NCBI RefSeq assembly: GCF_009937975.1 | Contig: NZ_AP018441.1 | Location: forward strand, 4,278,001 to 4,342,000 | Reading direction: 5' to 3' | DNA: 64,000 bases | Origin: Undibacterium sp. YM2 | GTDB lineage: Bacteria > Pseudomonadota > Gammaproteobacteria > Burkholderiales > Burkholderiaceae_D | Translations under genes and position numbers: made by a program | The notes under the pieces: generated by a model | Seen by the model: only the letters and a program-made list of their open reading frames with translations | Told to the model about the DNA's origin: nothing | Databases searched by the model: none | Shown here: positions 27,949 through 37,075 of the stretch, in pieces | How the letters are laid out: each line of letters starts with the position of its first letter | Numbering within the stretch: position 1 is the first letter of the stretch

Positions 27949-29520
27949 TTAGCGCCGCTTTTTCTCTTCTGCCAGTTGTTCCTTGTGCTTTTCTTTCCAT
28001 TCACGCTCGCGGGCATCAATGACGGACAGTTCATAATACTGCGCATCTTTTTCGCGTCGGGCTATGTCCAGTTGTTGCAGGGCGGCGGCGAGGTTATTTT
28101 CTATGCCATAGGCCTCGGCCAGGGCAACATGTTGGGCGGCTTGTTTGCCCTGGGCGGCATAGACCTTGGCCAGCAGGTTATAGAGTTGCGCTTCTTGCCG
28201 GTACAGCACGATCTGGTCACGCAAGAAAACAGCCGCCTGTTCTTCTTTGCCGTCGGCCAGCAGAGCCTCGGCATATTGCACGGCCACGCCGCGTGAGAGC
28301 GGCAGATCACGCATGGCTTTTTCTGCCTCTTTGACGGCGGCGGCAGTTTGCTTGTCGCCGATCAGGATGTCGATGGACATATCGACATACATATTGCTGT
28401 AAGTGAGTATGTTTTTATATGCAGGCACCTGATCCAGCATTTTGCGCGATTGATCCAGCAATTTGCGGGCGGTAGCAAAGTCTAGACGCTTATAGGCGAC
28501 GAATGCCTGCCCGTATTTGGCAGTGATCTGGTCTTCGAGTTTGCCAGTTTTGGCCTGTGTGTCAAAAAAGGTGCTGGCATCCATCAGGCCCTGGGTACTG
28601 CTGTCTTGCAATACCCTGATCCTGGCCTTGGTGAGCAAAAACTCCAGGCTATCGGCATGCTGGCGGTAGCGCTGCTCTGACAGGCGCGATTGTATGTCGG
28701 CTATCCTTTCGCTGGTCAGTGGGTGGCTGCGCAAAAAAGGTGGCAGGTTATCGTTATAGTTGCGCATGGAACTTTGCAGGCGACCAAAAAAATTGACCAT
28801 GCCCGACGGGTCAAAGCCAGAGTCCCGCAAGATCTGGAAGCCTACGCGGTCAGCTTCACGTTCGGCATCACGGCCAAAATTCAGTTGTTTTTGTATCGCC
28901 AGGCCCTGCCCGCCAGTGGCAATCGCCATTGCAGCATCGGGGCTGGACCGCGCAGCCAGCACGGCCAGTGCCAGTGCCGCCAGCGGGATCAGGGCATCGC
29001 CACGCTGGCTGGTCAGCATGCGGGCGATATGGCGCTGGGCCACGTGACCTATCTCATGACCCATGACCGAGGCCAGTTCGGACTCAGACTGTGCCGCCAG
29101 GATCAGGCCAGAATGAAAACCAATAAAACCACCGGGAAAGGCAAAGGCGTTCAACACCGGATCACGTACGGCAAAAAATTCAAAATTGAAATTGGTTTCG
29201 CCACGGGCATCTGGCCGCGCTTCCAGCATCTTGTTGCCGAGACGGTTCAGGTATTCACTGACCGGGGCATCGTCCATATAGTCAGGGTCGCGCCTGACCA
29301 CGCTCATGATTTGCTCACCGAGCTTGCGTTCTGCCAGTGGTGACAGGTCTTCACGCGAAGTGTCGCCCAAAGTTGGCAGGTTTTGTGCCTGGACCAGTGC
29401 AGGCGACAGATTGGCACTCCCCAGGCCAACGGCCAGCAAAACCGCCAGCCGCAAGGCTGACATGGCTGGCAGGCGAAAAACACGTCGCAAGGGGTTCTCA
29501 ATGCTATGATACTTGGACAC
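27949..29520 (-). CDS. BepA/YfgC-like periplasmic M48 metalloprotease with TPR region
   Basis: The 523-residue protein has a signal peptide (cut after VQAQ near residue 46), an M48 domain with HEIGH at 155-159, a third zinc ligand in ERE-AD-VG-type context (READRVGFQILRDSGFD), and a TPR-rich C-terminal half from about residue 300. Length and layout fit BepA-type proteases, which degrade or help assemble outer-membrane proteins such as LptD. The start is GTG 29520, because AAGGAAG lies 6-7 bp upstream. It is divergent from moaC. Confidence 0.9.
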   Translation of the reverse strand: MSKYHSIENPLRRVFRLPAMSALRLAVLLAVGLGSANLSPALVQAQNLPTLGDTSREDLSPLAERKLGEQIMSVVRRDPDYMDDAPVSEYLNRLGNKMLEARPDARGETNFNFEFFAVRDPVLNAFAFPGGFIGFHSGLILAAQSESELASVMGHEIGHVAQRHIARMLTSQRGDALIPLAALALAVLAARSSPDAAMAIATGGQGLAIQKQLNFGRDAEREADRVGFQILRDSGFDPSGMVNFFGRLQSSMRNYNDNLPPFLRSHPLTSERIADIQSRLSEQRYRQHADSLEFLLTKARIRVLQDSSTQGLMDASTFFDTQAKTGKLEDQITAKYGQAFVAYKRLDFATARKLLDQSRKMLDQVPAYKNILTYSNMYVDMSIDILIGDKQTAAAVKEAEKAMRDLPLSRGVAVQYAEALLADGKEEQAAVFLRDQIVLYRQEAQLYNLLAKVYAAQGKQAAQHVALAEAYGIENNLAAALQQLDIARREKDAQYYELSVIDAREREWKEKHKEQLAEEKKRR

Positions 29521-29604
29521 TAATAGCTTCCTTATTTTTCAGGACTTAACCCGGGCGTAATTGAGTAAACTTATCATACCGCCTTACAGGTTTTTTACAC
29601 AACA

Positions 29605-30132
29605 ATGAGCACAGATACAAGCAAAACACAGCAGCCCCATGAATTGGCCCCGGAACTGACCCATTTTGACGAAAGTGGTCAGGCTCATATGGTGGATGTT
29701 GGCAATAAAAACAATAGCCACCGCATCGCCGTTGCCCGTGGTCATATCCGCATGCAGGCAGCTACCCTGGCCATCATCCAGCAGGGCAATGCCAAGAAAG
29801 GCGATGTCATCGGCATAGCCCGCATCGCCGCCATCATGGCTGCCAAACGCACCAGCGACCTCATCCCGCTATGCCACCCGCTGGCACTGACCCGCGTCAC
29901 TGTTGATTTTAGCATTGATGCAAGTAACAACACTGTTACATGCGAGGCCCAGGTTGAAACAGTGGGTAAAACCGGTGTCGAAATGGAAGCCCTTACCGCA
30001 GTGCAAGTTGGCCTCTTAACAATTTACGATATGTGTAAAGCCGCCGACCGTGGAATGGTCATGACCGACATACGGGTGCTGGAGAAGCACGGCGGCAAAT
30101 CCGGCGACTGGGTGGCGGATATCGACAAATGA
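29605..30132 (+). CDS. moaC: Cyclic pyranopterin monophosphate synthase MoaC
   Basis: Converts the MoaA product (3',8-cyclo-GTP) to cyclic pyranopterin monophosphate in molybdenum-cofactor synthesis. The 175-residue protein shows the conserved blocks [31 protein letters not shown], and [19 protein letters not shown]. The N-terminal 30 residues are an extension with few conserved positions. It overlaps the next gene by ATGA. No other moa gene is present in the window. Confidence 0.96.
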   Translation: MSTDTSKTQQPHELAPELTHFDESGQAHMVDVGNKNNSHRIAVARGHIRMQAATLAIIQQGNAKKGDVIGIARIAAIMAAKRTSDLIPLCHPLALTRVTVDFSIDASNNTVTCEAQVETVGKTGVEMEALTAVQVGLLTIYDMCKAADRGMVMTDIRVLEKHGGKSGDWVADIDK

Positions 30133-30680
30133 CAGCCAAACCAGCCACTTTGCTGGCGGTGGATGTGCATTACAGCAGCGACGAAGCGGGTGAAAGCGCC
30201 TGCGTTGCCGGTATCGTCTTCCACAACTGGGATGACGACAAACCGGCAAAAACCTGTATCAGCCACATCAGCAACGTTGCCAACTATGTGCCCGGTGAAT
30301 TCTATAAACGCGAGCTGCCCTGCATCCTGCAATTGCTGGCGGAACATGATCTGCAGCCAGACTGCATCATCATTGATGGCTATGTTTATCTGGATGGCAC
30401 CAGCAAACCCGGTCTGGGTTGCTACCTGCACGAGGCGCTGGCTGGCAAGGTCAGCATCATCGGCGTTGCCAAGTCCTCTTTCTCAGCCATACCCGCCTCG
30501 TTCGGCATCTGCCGTGGCGAGAGCATCAAGCCCCTGTATATCACCAGCCTGGGTATGGACCTGACGACAGCCCAGGCCAGCATCGCCACCATGCATGGCG
30601 AATACCGGCTGCCAACTTTGTTGAAGCAGGTCGATCAATTGTGCCGTGAAGCGGGGGATAAGCCTGCTAGCCATGCCTGA
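30129..30680 (+). CDS. Divergent endonuclease V-like protein
   Basis: The 183-residue protein matches the endonuclease V fold, which cleaves DNA or RNA 3' of deoxyinosine or inosine: [11 protein letters not shown] (first Asp near residue 12), [12 protein letters not shown] (Glu), and [11 protein letters not shown] (Asp). In typical Nfi proteins the last motif continues with a His-Pro-Arg segment; here it reads [17 protein letters not shown], so the usual histidine is missing. It is also about 40 residues shorter than Nfi. Substrate specificity is uncertain. It is translationally coupled to moaC by ATGA. Confidence 0.8.
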   Translation: MTAKPATLLAVDVHYSSDEAGESACVAGIVFHNWDDDKPAKTCISHISNVANYVPGEFYKRELPCILQLLAEHDLQPDCIIIDGYVYLDGTSKPGLGCYLHEALAGKVSIIGVAKSSFSAIPASFGICRGESIKPLYITSLGMDLTTAQASIATMHGEYRLPTLLKQVDQLCREAGDKPASHA

Positions 30681-30742
30681 AACGCTGGCCTCGCGCCCAG
30701 ACATGGCAGACAAGCAGCGGCACCGCTGAGAACAGCAAAAAC

Positions 30743-31276
30743 TCATTTACTAAATTGAGTAAATGAAGATAAGTAATTCAAAGTCAGCCATTTATACAAT
30801 CCTCCTTTGAAGTACACCACGGTATTATCCACAACCCCAAGTGAAGTATCTTTATATGACCCGCCGGAAAAATATAAAGTCACGACGGTATGACTGTCAT
30901 TTTTTGCAAAAAACTTCAGTCGCCATCTGACATCCTCTTCCCATCGCTTGTCGTACTGCTCTATTGAAGTATTTTTCAATGCTATGATCAGATCACGTGT
31001 TAGTTTCTTTCTAGTAGAAAGACTCTCGATTTTTAATTTGAGATCGTAGGCCATATCAAGCGACGCTGGAGACAACGGGATCGTCATGACTGCTCTCGGG
31101 TCCATCCACAATATTTCCAGGCTTCCGATTTCTCCATTTGCAAGCTGTCTGGACAATTGCTCTAACTTTGTGACAGCCTCAGAAGTTCCCAAGTCTTTGC
31201 TTTCTGACACTGATACCCATTGAAAGCTTAGTGTCAGAGCGAATATTGAATTAAATAGTAATCGCTTGATGTGCAT
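30743..31276 (-). CDS. Exported hypothetical protein
   Basis: From ATG 31276 the 177-residue product begins MHIKRLLFNSIFALTLSFQW, a signal peptide with likely cleavage before ESKDL near residue 26. The mature part is a small mixed alpha/beta domain ending KGGLYKWLTLNYLSSFTQFSK. The family is not recognised. It is 39 bp downstream of the AraC-type gene on the same strand. Base composition is AT-richer than the moaC side. Confidence 0.7.
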   Translation of the reverse strand: MHIKRLLFNSIFALTLSFQWVSVSESKDLGTSEAVTKLEQLSRQLANGEIGSLEILWMDPRAVMTIPLSPASLDMAYDLKLKIESLSTRKKLTRDLIIALKNTSIEQYDKRWEEDVRWRLKFFAKNDSHTVVTLYFSGGSYKDTSLGVVDNTVVYFKGGLYKWLTLNYLSSFTQFSK

Positions 31277-31315
31277 TGCAACTCCCAACAGAAATGTGTT
31301 CGGGCCCAAATCGGC

Positions 31316-32251
31316 CTATTGGTAAAACGCTTTGTATTCTCGCGGCGAGCATTGCATTACACGTTTGAAAGCGGTGCTGAATGCGCTTTCAGAGTGATAA
31401 CCTAGCGATGGTGCGATGACGGAAATTGTATCGTCCGAATTTAAAAGCCTGTCACCTGCAAGCAGCATACGCCAGCGTGTTAGGTAATCCATTGGCGGCT
31501 CGCCCACCAGGTTTTTGAATTTCATTGCAAAGGTGGATCTGGACATGCAAGAACGGCTGGCCAGGCTCTGTATAGTCCATTTATGTGCTGGATTCTCATG
31601 CATGGCACTAATAGCAGTACCCACTTGCTTGTCCGCCAGTGCATAAATCCAGCCTGCGCCAACGTCTGTACTTCCTGTTGCGCTTGAAGCCTCTGCCCTT
31701 TCAAACAGAAAAAGCCTCAACGCCTGAACGAGCATGAGAGAGGAAAGGTATTGAGCGATCAAGGTACCGCCAGGCTGCGGTTCTCGCAGCTCTTGCATGA
31801 TTTGTTCCATTGACCGGCGCAGGGTGTTTTTGTCTGACTCTTTGCGGATATGCACGATAGTTGGTAAAACGCCGAGCAATATGCTGGCGTGTCTGCCAGA
31901 AAATTCAAAGAAACCGCCTAATCCGTAACAGGCACCACCACCGTTGTAAGTAACCAGCCCGCCTTCTTTTACGTCAGAAAATATGGTCTTCGCATCAATA
32001 GCTGGCAGCGTTGGGGCGCTACCAAGAGTGAGCCCGTGCCCACCGGGCAGCAAAAAACAATCGCCTTCTTTGAAAAGTACTGCTTCAGGAATATCGTCCA
32101 AAGTGAGCCAGAATTGACCAGAAAGCAAGACATAACAACGTATTCCCTGTCGTGGCTCGAAATGCATAGACCAGTTACCGCCCGCGTCCAGCCCGTGAAA
32201 CATATAGTTGCGGGGTTTGAGAAGTGCCAGGGTATCGGAAAGTGGATCCAT
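31316..32251 (-). CDS. AraC-family transcriptional regulator
   Basis: The 311-residue protein has an N-terminal cupin-type sensor (residues ~20-170: CYVLLSGQFWLTLDD, FKEGDCFLLPGGHG) and a C-terminal pair of helix-turn-helix motifs (WTIQSLASRSCMSRSTFAMK and SVIAPSLGYHSESAFSTAFK). The type is the cupin_6/AraC group. The start is ATG 32251 or the adjacent 32254. It is transcribed away from the small NTF2-like gene at 32353, with 101 bp between, so it may control that gene. Confidence 0.88.
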   Translation of the reverse strand: MDPLSDTLALLKPRNYMFHGLDAGGNWSMHFEPRQGIRCYVLLSGQFWLTLDDIPEAVLFKEGDCFLLPGGHGLTLGSAPTLPAIDAKTIFSDVKEGGLVTYNGGGACYGLGGFFEFSGRHASILLGVLPTIVHIRKESDKNTLRRSMEQIMQELREPQPGGTLIAQYLSSLMLVQALRLFLFERAEASSATGSTDVGAGWIYALADKQVGTAISAMHENPAHKWTIQSLASRSCMSRSTFAMKFKNLVGEPPMDYLTRWRMLLAGDRLLNSDDTISVIAPSLGYHSESAFSTAFKRVMQCSPREYKAFYQ

Positions 32252-32352
32252 CATCTTCGGACGATTGAAAAGATAAAATGGACTATAGAGTATGGATCGT
32301 CCCATTGCAAGCACGTATTATCAGTACATCGACAAACTATCTGGAGAAAAAA

Positions 32353-32718
32353 ATGATTAACCGCCCCGCTTGCCTGGTCAGTTACTTTGCAGCCTGGAAT
32401 TCACATGGCATAGACGAGATCCGCCAACATGTCAGCGATGCATTCGGCACCAATACCCGGTATTTTGATCCACACCGTGTTGCCACGGGAGTTGAAGAAT
32501 TTTCAGCCTGCCTTGCCGAGTTCCGTACTCAACGTCCTGACGCAGAGATAGTCTGGACTTCAGGAGTTGACTCCCACCATCATTTGCATCGTTACACTTG
32601 GGAAGTGCGCATAGCAAAGCAAGCCATCGTTGCGGGCTATGATGTAGTTGAAGTCGATGTGGCAGGGAAAATCGTCGCAGTATTTAGTTTTTTTGGAGCA
32701 CTTCCTGACATTGGCTAA
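32353..32718 (+). CDS. SnoaL/NTF2-like protein, divergent from AraC regulator
   Basis: The 121-residue protein starts at ATG 32353 with a GGAG site (CTGGAGAAAAAA) and shows an NTF2-like layout: FAAWNSHGIDEIRQHVSD, FDPHRVATGVEEFSACLAEF, and the strand pair YTWEVRIAKQAIVAGYDVVE. It could be a small enzyme or ligand-binding protein controlled by the divergent AraC-type regulator; the ligand is unknown. The upstream frame to 32278 lacks a ribosome site. Confidence 0.8.
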   Translation: MINRPACLVSYFAAWNSHGIDEIRQHVSDAFGTNTRYFDPHRVATGVEEFSACLAEFRTQRPDAEIVWTSGVDSHHHLHRYTWEVRIAKQAIVAGYDVVEVDVAGKIVAVFSFFGALPDIG

Positions 32719-32857
32719 ATATAAAAGTGCATACGAAATAGTAGCGGTCTTAATAGGGCCGGTCTTACATCAGGACAGCCCCATAATAAGGAAATACGTA
32801 GATGCAAGACCCTCTTTGCATTCGCTGAGATGCTTCAGGTGCGTTCATGCAACAGGT

Positions 32858-32888
32858 AAAAAACGGTCGCAATCCCCTACGACCGTTT
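32858..32888 (-). terminator. Rho-independent terminator of the GH16 gene
   Basis: On the minus strand the stem AAACGGTCG / CGACCGTTT with a 10-nt loop is followed by a T-run. It lies 20 bp after the GH16 stop codon. Confidence 0.9.
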
Positions 32889-32908
32889 CCTCTACTAACT
32901 TACCAATA

Positions 32909-34825
32909 TCACTTCATCGTAAAACTCTGCTGCCCGGTATCGACTGCATAGTTTTTCGCGACGTCCCAATAAGTGAAGCTGTATTTCACCAGATCCCCTG
33001 CCTTGAGCCCGCTGGCTGAGTAGCTGTTGTTTCCGTTAGACTGTGTCATGCGGAAGTTTTGCTGTCCACCAGAGTTGACTGTGTAATGCACGTCTGCCCA
33101 CGACGAGGTGTTGATACCAAACTGCAGTGTGCTTGCGTTAATTTGCGTGGCGCTGGCTGAAACCGGAGTTGGGGTTGGTGTCGGTGTGGGCGTGGGTGTT
33201 GGAGTCGGCGTAGGTGTCGGTGTTGGCGTTGGTGTCGGTGTTGGCGTGGGTGTCGGTGTTGGTGTTGGCGTGGGTGTCGGAGTCGGCGTTGGCGTTGGCG
33301 TGGGAGTCGGTGTTGGGGTAGGAGTCGGCACACCAGTATCCCAAATAATGTCATCAACCGCCCACTGGAAAGTGCTACCCGGCAGACTGCCATCGACACT
33401 GAAAATCTGGAACAGATCAGACATCGATTGCAAGGCGATCAGGTTGCCTGCGAGTGCAGAAATGGGAATGGTTGCGGTGCCCCAATTGCCGTCACGTACC
33501 AAACCATAGCTCGCCACGCTTGCAGGAAAAGTGACAGAGCCCTGGTTGGTATAGGTATCACCGATACCGACTTTGAAGGCGACGTTGGCGGGTATTTTGA
33601 TCCTGAATTTCAGCGTGCCATTTCTGTAATTGCTCATGTCACGCACCTGGCGCGATTGTATGCTGCTGCCAAACCACTGGTTGGCGGCGGTGTAGTTCCA
33701 GGCGATGACATTGCTGCCTTCATACGGTGCGGTAGAACCTGCCGACATGGATGCCTGGTTCCAGTTCCACACGTCAGAGCTGACGCCAGCCGTCTGTTTG
33801 TTATTGACTGCGGTCAGATCGGTGAACACGCCAAATTTGCCCACCTCGGGTACGTTGGGGTTGCCCACTTTTACCGTGCCTTTGCCATCGAGTTCATACA
33901 CCCGTACGTAATCGACATACATGGTGCCAGGCAAGGGTGTGGTCACTTGCGCAGGCGTTGCAGCGTCAGTGAAATTGCCGCCAACCGCGAGATTAAACAG
34001 CAGGTAATACGGTGCCTGCAGCGAAGTTGAATTGACCGGCAAAGGGTTTTGATACATATCGCGCTCCACACCGTTATCGGTGACGGTAAAGCGCATTTGG
34101 GTATCAGTCCAGTACAAGCGGTAGGTGACGAAGCGGTTGATCAAAGGTGTCGAGGCGATATACCAGTTTTTGGTTTGCCAGGCAGTCGAAGCGGCACAAC
34201 TGGGGTTGCCCGGCACGCAGGCGGCGTCCTGATAGGTGATGACATTTGACCCTACATAATTATTGATCGCCGGGTAGCCAGCCAGCGCCCTTCCTGCATT
34301 GCTATGCCCCATTTCCATAATGTCGATCTCGCCGTTACGCGGCCAGGTTTGCGGGCTGGTCCCCAGCATCCAGGCAGCAGGCCATAGCCCTGTGCCAACC
34401 TGTGGCGTGCTGATACGCATCTCCACCATGCCGTACTGGACTTGTACCTTGCCTGCAGAAGAAATTTTTCCGGATGTGAAGACATTACTGCCTATGACCT
34501 GGTTTTTTGCCTGAATTGCCAATGCGCGTGTGCCAGGTTCAAACGGCACGTTTTGTATCGAGACATTATTAGGGCTGTAGTATTCCAGTTCCTGATTACC
34601 GTAGCCGCACAAATTGATCTGGCAGCCATTGCCATCATAGGCAGTCCACAAACCGGTGTTGAGGCTGGTGCCATTAAATTCTTCTGACCAGATCAGTTTG
34701 CCTATCACAGGATTAGTGACACTGGCATAGGCTTGCGAGCCATAAGCCAGCAAGATACTGGCCGCGATGGCGGTGAGCGTGCTGCTGCGTTTTTGTTTGT
34801 TAAGACGATAGTCCTGCCGATTCAT
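32909..34825 (-). CDS. Secreted GH16 beta-glucanase with two carbohydrate-binding modules
   Basis: Predicted endo-beta-1,3(4)-glucanase (laminarinase or lichenase type) hydrolysing glucan outside the cell. The 638-residue protein has a signal peptide ending near AYASV (residue 35), a GH16 domain (about 40-310) with the catalytic GEIDIMEMG (Glu166 nucleophile, Asp168, Glu171 acid/base), then a beta-sandwich module (about 330-490), a Pro-Thr linker (497-553), and a C-terminal module resembling CBM56, a beta-1,3-glucan binder. ATG 34825 is chosen for its spacing from GGAGG. A LacI-type operator lies 144 bp upstream, so sugar-responsive repression is likely. Confidence 0.92.
   Translation of the reverse strand: MNRQDYRLNKQKRSSTLTAIAASILLAYGSQAYASVTNPVIGKLIWSEEFNGTSLNTGLWTAYDGNGCQINLCGYGNQELEYYSPNNVSIQNVPFEPGTRALAIQAKNQVIGSNVFTSGKISSAGKVQVQYGMVEMRISTPQVGTGLWPAAWMLGTSPQTWPRNGEIDIMEMGHSNAGRALAGYPAINNYVGSNVITYQDAACVPGNPSCAASTAWQTKNWYIASTPLINRFVTYRLYWTDTQMRFTVTDNGVERDMYQNPLPVNSTSLQAPYYLLFNLAVGGNFTDAATPAQVTTPLPGTMYVDYVRVYELDGKGTVKVGNPNVPEVGKFGVFTDLTAVNNKQTAGVSSDVWNWNQASMSAGSTAPYEGSNVIAWNYTAANQWFGSSIQSRQVRDMSNYRNGTLKFRIKIPANVAFKVGIGDTYTNQGSVTFPASVASYGLVRDGNWGTATIPISALAGNLIALQSMSDLFQIFSVDGSLPGSTFQWAVDDIIWDTGVPTPTPTPTPTPTPTPTPTPTPTPTPTPTPTPTPTPTPTPTPTPTPTPTPTPTPTPVSASATQINASTLQFGINTSSWADVHYTVNSGGQQNFRMTQSNGNNSYSASGLKAGDLVKYSFTYWDVAKNYAVDTGQQSFTMK
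33165..33330 (-). repeat. Pro-Thr linker repeat inside the GH16 gene
   Basis: About 27 consecutive Pro-Thr dipeptides are encoded by a 6-bp period with synonymous variation (CCNACN codons). It is a flexible, probably glycosylated-type linker between catalytic/first module and the C-terminal binding module. The antisense poly-Val-Gly frame here is a shadow. Confidence 0.9.
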
Positions 34826-34968
34826 CATGCCTCCGTTATTTTCAATTTTAAAAACAGGGTTTAGACGGATTGACATGGAAAAACGCTGTCAACAACGTCT
34901 GTCTGAGCTATGTGTAAAGACCATTGATATCAATTCCCGAACCGGCTTCCATTTAATCCACATTTTGT

Positions 34969-34982
34969 TGGAAACGTTTCCA
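34969..34982. promoter_or_regulatory. LacI-family-type operator upstream of GH16 gene
   Basis: TGGAAACGTTTCCA is a perfect 14-bp palindrome with the central CG typical of LacI-family operators. It lies upstream of the GH16 start; a TTGACA-like -35 sits further upstream at 35019-35024 (minus strand), so a bound repressor would lie downstream of the promoter. No LacI-type gene is in the window. Confidence 0.75.
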
Positions 34983-35452
34983 TTCAAGAATTTAAATAGT
35001 GATATTATTTTTATTTCTTGTCAATAAAAATTTTGCACTTGGGGGTTGCATTGCTCGGAAAACAACATTGCTATCCAGGCGGGGTGCAAGGCGCGTATTG
35101 TGTGGCTGGGAGTGGACTACCAACGGTGAGCGATACCGGCAAAACGAAAACGGAAACGGGGTTGTAACCAAATCCGATAGCCACAGATCGGCCCATCACC
35201 TGGACGCAACGCGGTACTGAGATACTTCTGGAGTAGCTGTGCGAATGGGCGAAATCCAGGTTTGATGTTTCGCTAGATACACATGGCTGAAGCCGCGATT
35301 CACGCAAGCACACGTTGAAGCAAAAGGCACGATGGCATTTTGAAGCAAGCGTGTGGTGGCGCAGTAACTATGATCACGGTGTGTTGCGAGTATGTTGTTC
35401 GGCTACTTGACTACCGGGGGCTAATGGGTGACCCCAATTTCGGTCCTTGCAC
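34983..35452. other. Gene-free stretch upstream of GH16, ending in repeat D1
   Basis: The first 60 bp hold the likely promoter for the GH16 gene. From about 35040 the sequence has GC near that of the chromosome, with no convincing gene on either strand; the frames at 34999-35220 (+) and 35071-35313 (-) overlap each other and lack family features. The repeat at 35391-35435 marks the edge of the AT-rich island. Confidence 0.5.
35391..35435. repeat. Direct repeat D, copy 1
   Basis: TATGTTGTTCGGCTACTTGA followed by a related 25-bp tail; 39 of 45 bases match copy 2 at 36982-37026. It lies 18 bp after the stop of the minus-strand gene at 35453-35800. Confidence 0.8.
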
Positions 35453-35800
35453 TTACAACGTGGAATGACGAGAAAATCCAAGAACTGTAGTCCCGTCTGT
35501 TAAAACGAACGTATACGAGATCTCATTTTCACTTTCTGCACCAAACATTGTTCCAGAAACCTCAAATGGTGGCACATCCTCCGTCGTAGATGCCACGGTC
35601 ACTACAACTTCACTGTCGTCACTTACTTTACCAAAAAATTTTGCATATATCTCGGAATCCTTAGTGCAAGCATCTCCAAGGCACATAACACCTGAGATAA
35701 GAGAATTATCTTCACTTACTTCAAAATACGCTTGACCTCTAGTAATTAACCAACGCCCTCTAAAGTCAACGCCCATAAACCAATTCCAATTAAATTCCAT
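35453..35800 (-). CDS. Hypothetical 115-residue protein in the AT-rich island
   Basis: A small beta-rich acidic protein starting MEFNWNWFMGVDFRGRWLIT, with a central CLGDACTKDSE (two Cys) and VVTVASTTEDVPPFEVSGTM. It has no signal peptide or membrane segment. Its start overlaps the end of the upstream membrane-protein gene by 11 bp, so the two are coupled and may work together. Family unknown; size and context resemble immunity-type proteins, which is only a guess. Confidence 0.65.
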   Translation of the reverse strand: MEFNWNWFMGVDFRGRWLITRGQAYFEVSEDNSLISGVMCLGDACTKDSEIYAKFFGKVSDDSEVVVTVASTTEDVPPFEVSGTMFGAESENEISYTFVLTDGTTVLGFSRHSTL

Positions 35801-36194
35801 ATCGTCCTAAGCTCCAAATTCTATTCTGCACCGTTACAACCGAACACAACACCACAAACACTATCTTCAGCCATTTCAGATACGCCATCTCCAAACGGTC
35901 GAAGACGGGGGGCGTCGTTGTCATTGCTATCAATGAATATAAAATTACTGCGATTTTTTTCCACCTCCAAATACCGGCGATCGCCAGTAACCTAAGGAGA
36001 GAGGCAATTAGTAAACAGTAAGCGGACCAACGTGGGTATAAGAAGATTAATCGTTGCCATGACAATCCATACACTACCACCATGGCTATCGCCGCTATCG
36101 TTAGAACAACCAGGATTAAAGTGAAAGAAATTCCTCGATTAGCCATATCAACAAAAGGCTGATCCGAACTTTTTTCATTATCCTTTATTTCCAT
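35790..36194 (-). CDS. Small multi-pass membrane protein
   Basis: The 134-residue protein has about four hydrophobic helices (near residues 24-44, 57-73, 78-92 and 108-124) after a charged N terminus (MEIKDNEKSSDQPFVDMANR). Family unknown. It overlaps the next gene by 11 bp on the minus strand. Such small membrane proteins paired with a soluble acidic partner are seen in orphan toxin-immunity arrays, but nothing here proves that. Confidence 0.68.
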   Translation of the reverse strand: MEIKDNEKSSDQPFVDMANRGISFTLILVVLTIAAIAMVVVYGLSWQRLIFLYPRWSAYCLLIASLLRLLAIAGIWRWKKIAVILYSLIAMTTTPPVFDRLEMAYLKWLKIVFVVLCSVVTVQNRIWSLGRYGI

Positions 36195-36610
36195 GTCAGC
36201 CTCGCTTCATTACAACTACTAAAATTGCAATTTAAATTTCAGATTTATCAACCAATTGTGACATCTTTTACTGCTTGCAAGAACAGTTTTTTGGCTTGTT
36301 TCGTGCAGCTTTCGCTCTCGTCTTAATACAAGACATGCCAGTACGATCCCATGTGGATCATTCCTGGCTTCAACGCCCGCTACTGGCTGCTCTCACCCAA
36401 ATATGGCAGCAATCTGTTGGTAGGAGCCGTTTAAAATTTGGGGCGATTCCCCCTTCCCGGCACAAGTCGGTCATTGAACAATTCAGCCAATCAGACAAAA
36501 ACGAATTGATTTGAATGGAATGTTTAGGTGATACTAACCATAATTTTATTGTTGCTTAACGTCAGCACGATTTTATGCAGATTTGATGTTACGCCAGATG
36601 CACATCTGGC
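36195..36610. other. Gap with a perfect hairpin directly after a gene stop
   Basis: Of 416 bp without a supported gene, the notable part is the 18-bp palindrome GCCAGATG-CA-CATCTGGC at 36593-36610, flanked on the outside by GTTTAG/GTAAC-like bases on the minus strand and abutting the TAG of the next gene. There is no T-run, so it is not a standard terminator. The frame 36275-36514 (+) is weak. Confidence 0.5.
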
Positions 36611-36970
36611 CTAAACTTTATGATTCAGAATCAATGCATTAAGTTCTTCTTCAAAATGGCATGCAGCCACAAGTCTAAGCCCGTTCGTCCTTAATGCCGA
36701 AATGAATGAAGCCAATGAATTTATATATAACTGAGGGTCAATATTTTCATCATCAGGTTCTATTTCAAGATACAGTGGCCATTCAACAAAGTCATCTGGG
36801 TCTGCCATCACATTTGCATGCTCATTGACAAAAACATCTGCAGTAAAATACGGGCCGTGTACCGACCTCATCTCAATTTCCCCACCAAGTATTACAGAAA
36901 TAAGTTTTGCTAAAGAGATGTAATTGACGTTTCCATTTATGTAAACTTTACAGTAAAAATCCAGCGGCAT
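36611..36970 (-). CDS. Hypothetical acidic protein, 119 residues
   Basis: A small acidic cytoplasmic protein starting MPLDFYCKVYINGNVNYISL, with LEIEPDDENIDPQLYINSLA and a C-terminal helix LRTNGLRLVAACHFEEELNA. The alpha/beta pattern and size (119 residues) resemble immunity proteins of contact-dependent or polymorphic toxin systems. No named family is certain. It lies 11 bp before repeat D2 in transcriptional terms (D2 is upstream) and is followed by the hairpin at 36593-36610. Confidence 0.7.
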   Translation of the reverse strand: MPLDFYCKVYINGNVNYISLAKLISVILGGEIEMRSVHGPYFTADVFVNEHANVMADPDDFVEWPLYLEIEPDDENIDPQLYINSLASFISALRTNGLRLVAACHFEEELNALILNHKV

Positions 36971-36981
36971 TGATATCTCAT

Positions 36982-37026
36982 TATGTTGTTCGGCTACTTG
37001 ATTATCGAGGACTAAGGGGTGCCCCC
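36982..37026. repeat. Direct repeat D, copy 2
   Basis: Second copy of the 45-bp repeat, in the same orientation as copy 1. It lies 50 bp downstream of the stop of the gene at 37076-37510 and 12 bp upstream of the start of the gene ending at 36611. Confidence 0.8.
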
Positions 37027-37075
37027 CGGGTTGTGATCGGAGCTATGCGGACTAGGACTACCCCAAGCGTTTCAT

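Noticed and set aside
30715..30728. Palindrome CAGCGG-CA-CCGCTG after the endonuclease V-like gene as a terminator
   Set aside because: Stem is perfect but no T-run follows on either strand, so it was not annotated.
33108..33509. Plus-strand frame with a long Val-Gly repeat
   Set aside because: Antisense of the Pro-Thr linker in the GH16 gene.
34999..35313. Overlapping frames on both strands after the GH16 promoter
   Set aside because: Mutually overlapping, low-quality translations; no known insertion element or intron motif could be recognised.
36275..36514. 79-codon plus-strand frame in the island gap
   Set aside because: Opposite to all island genes, no ribosome site or family signal.
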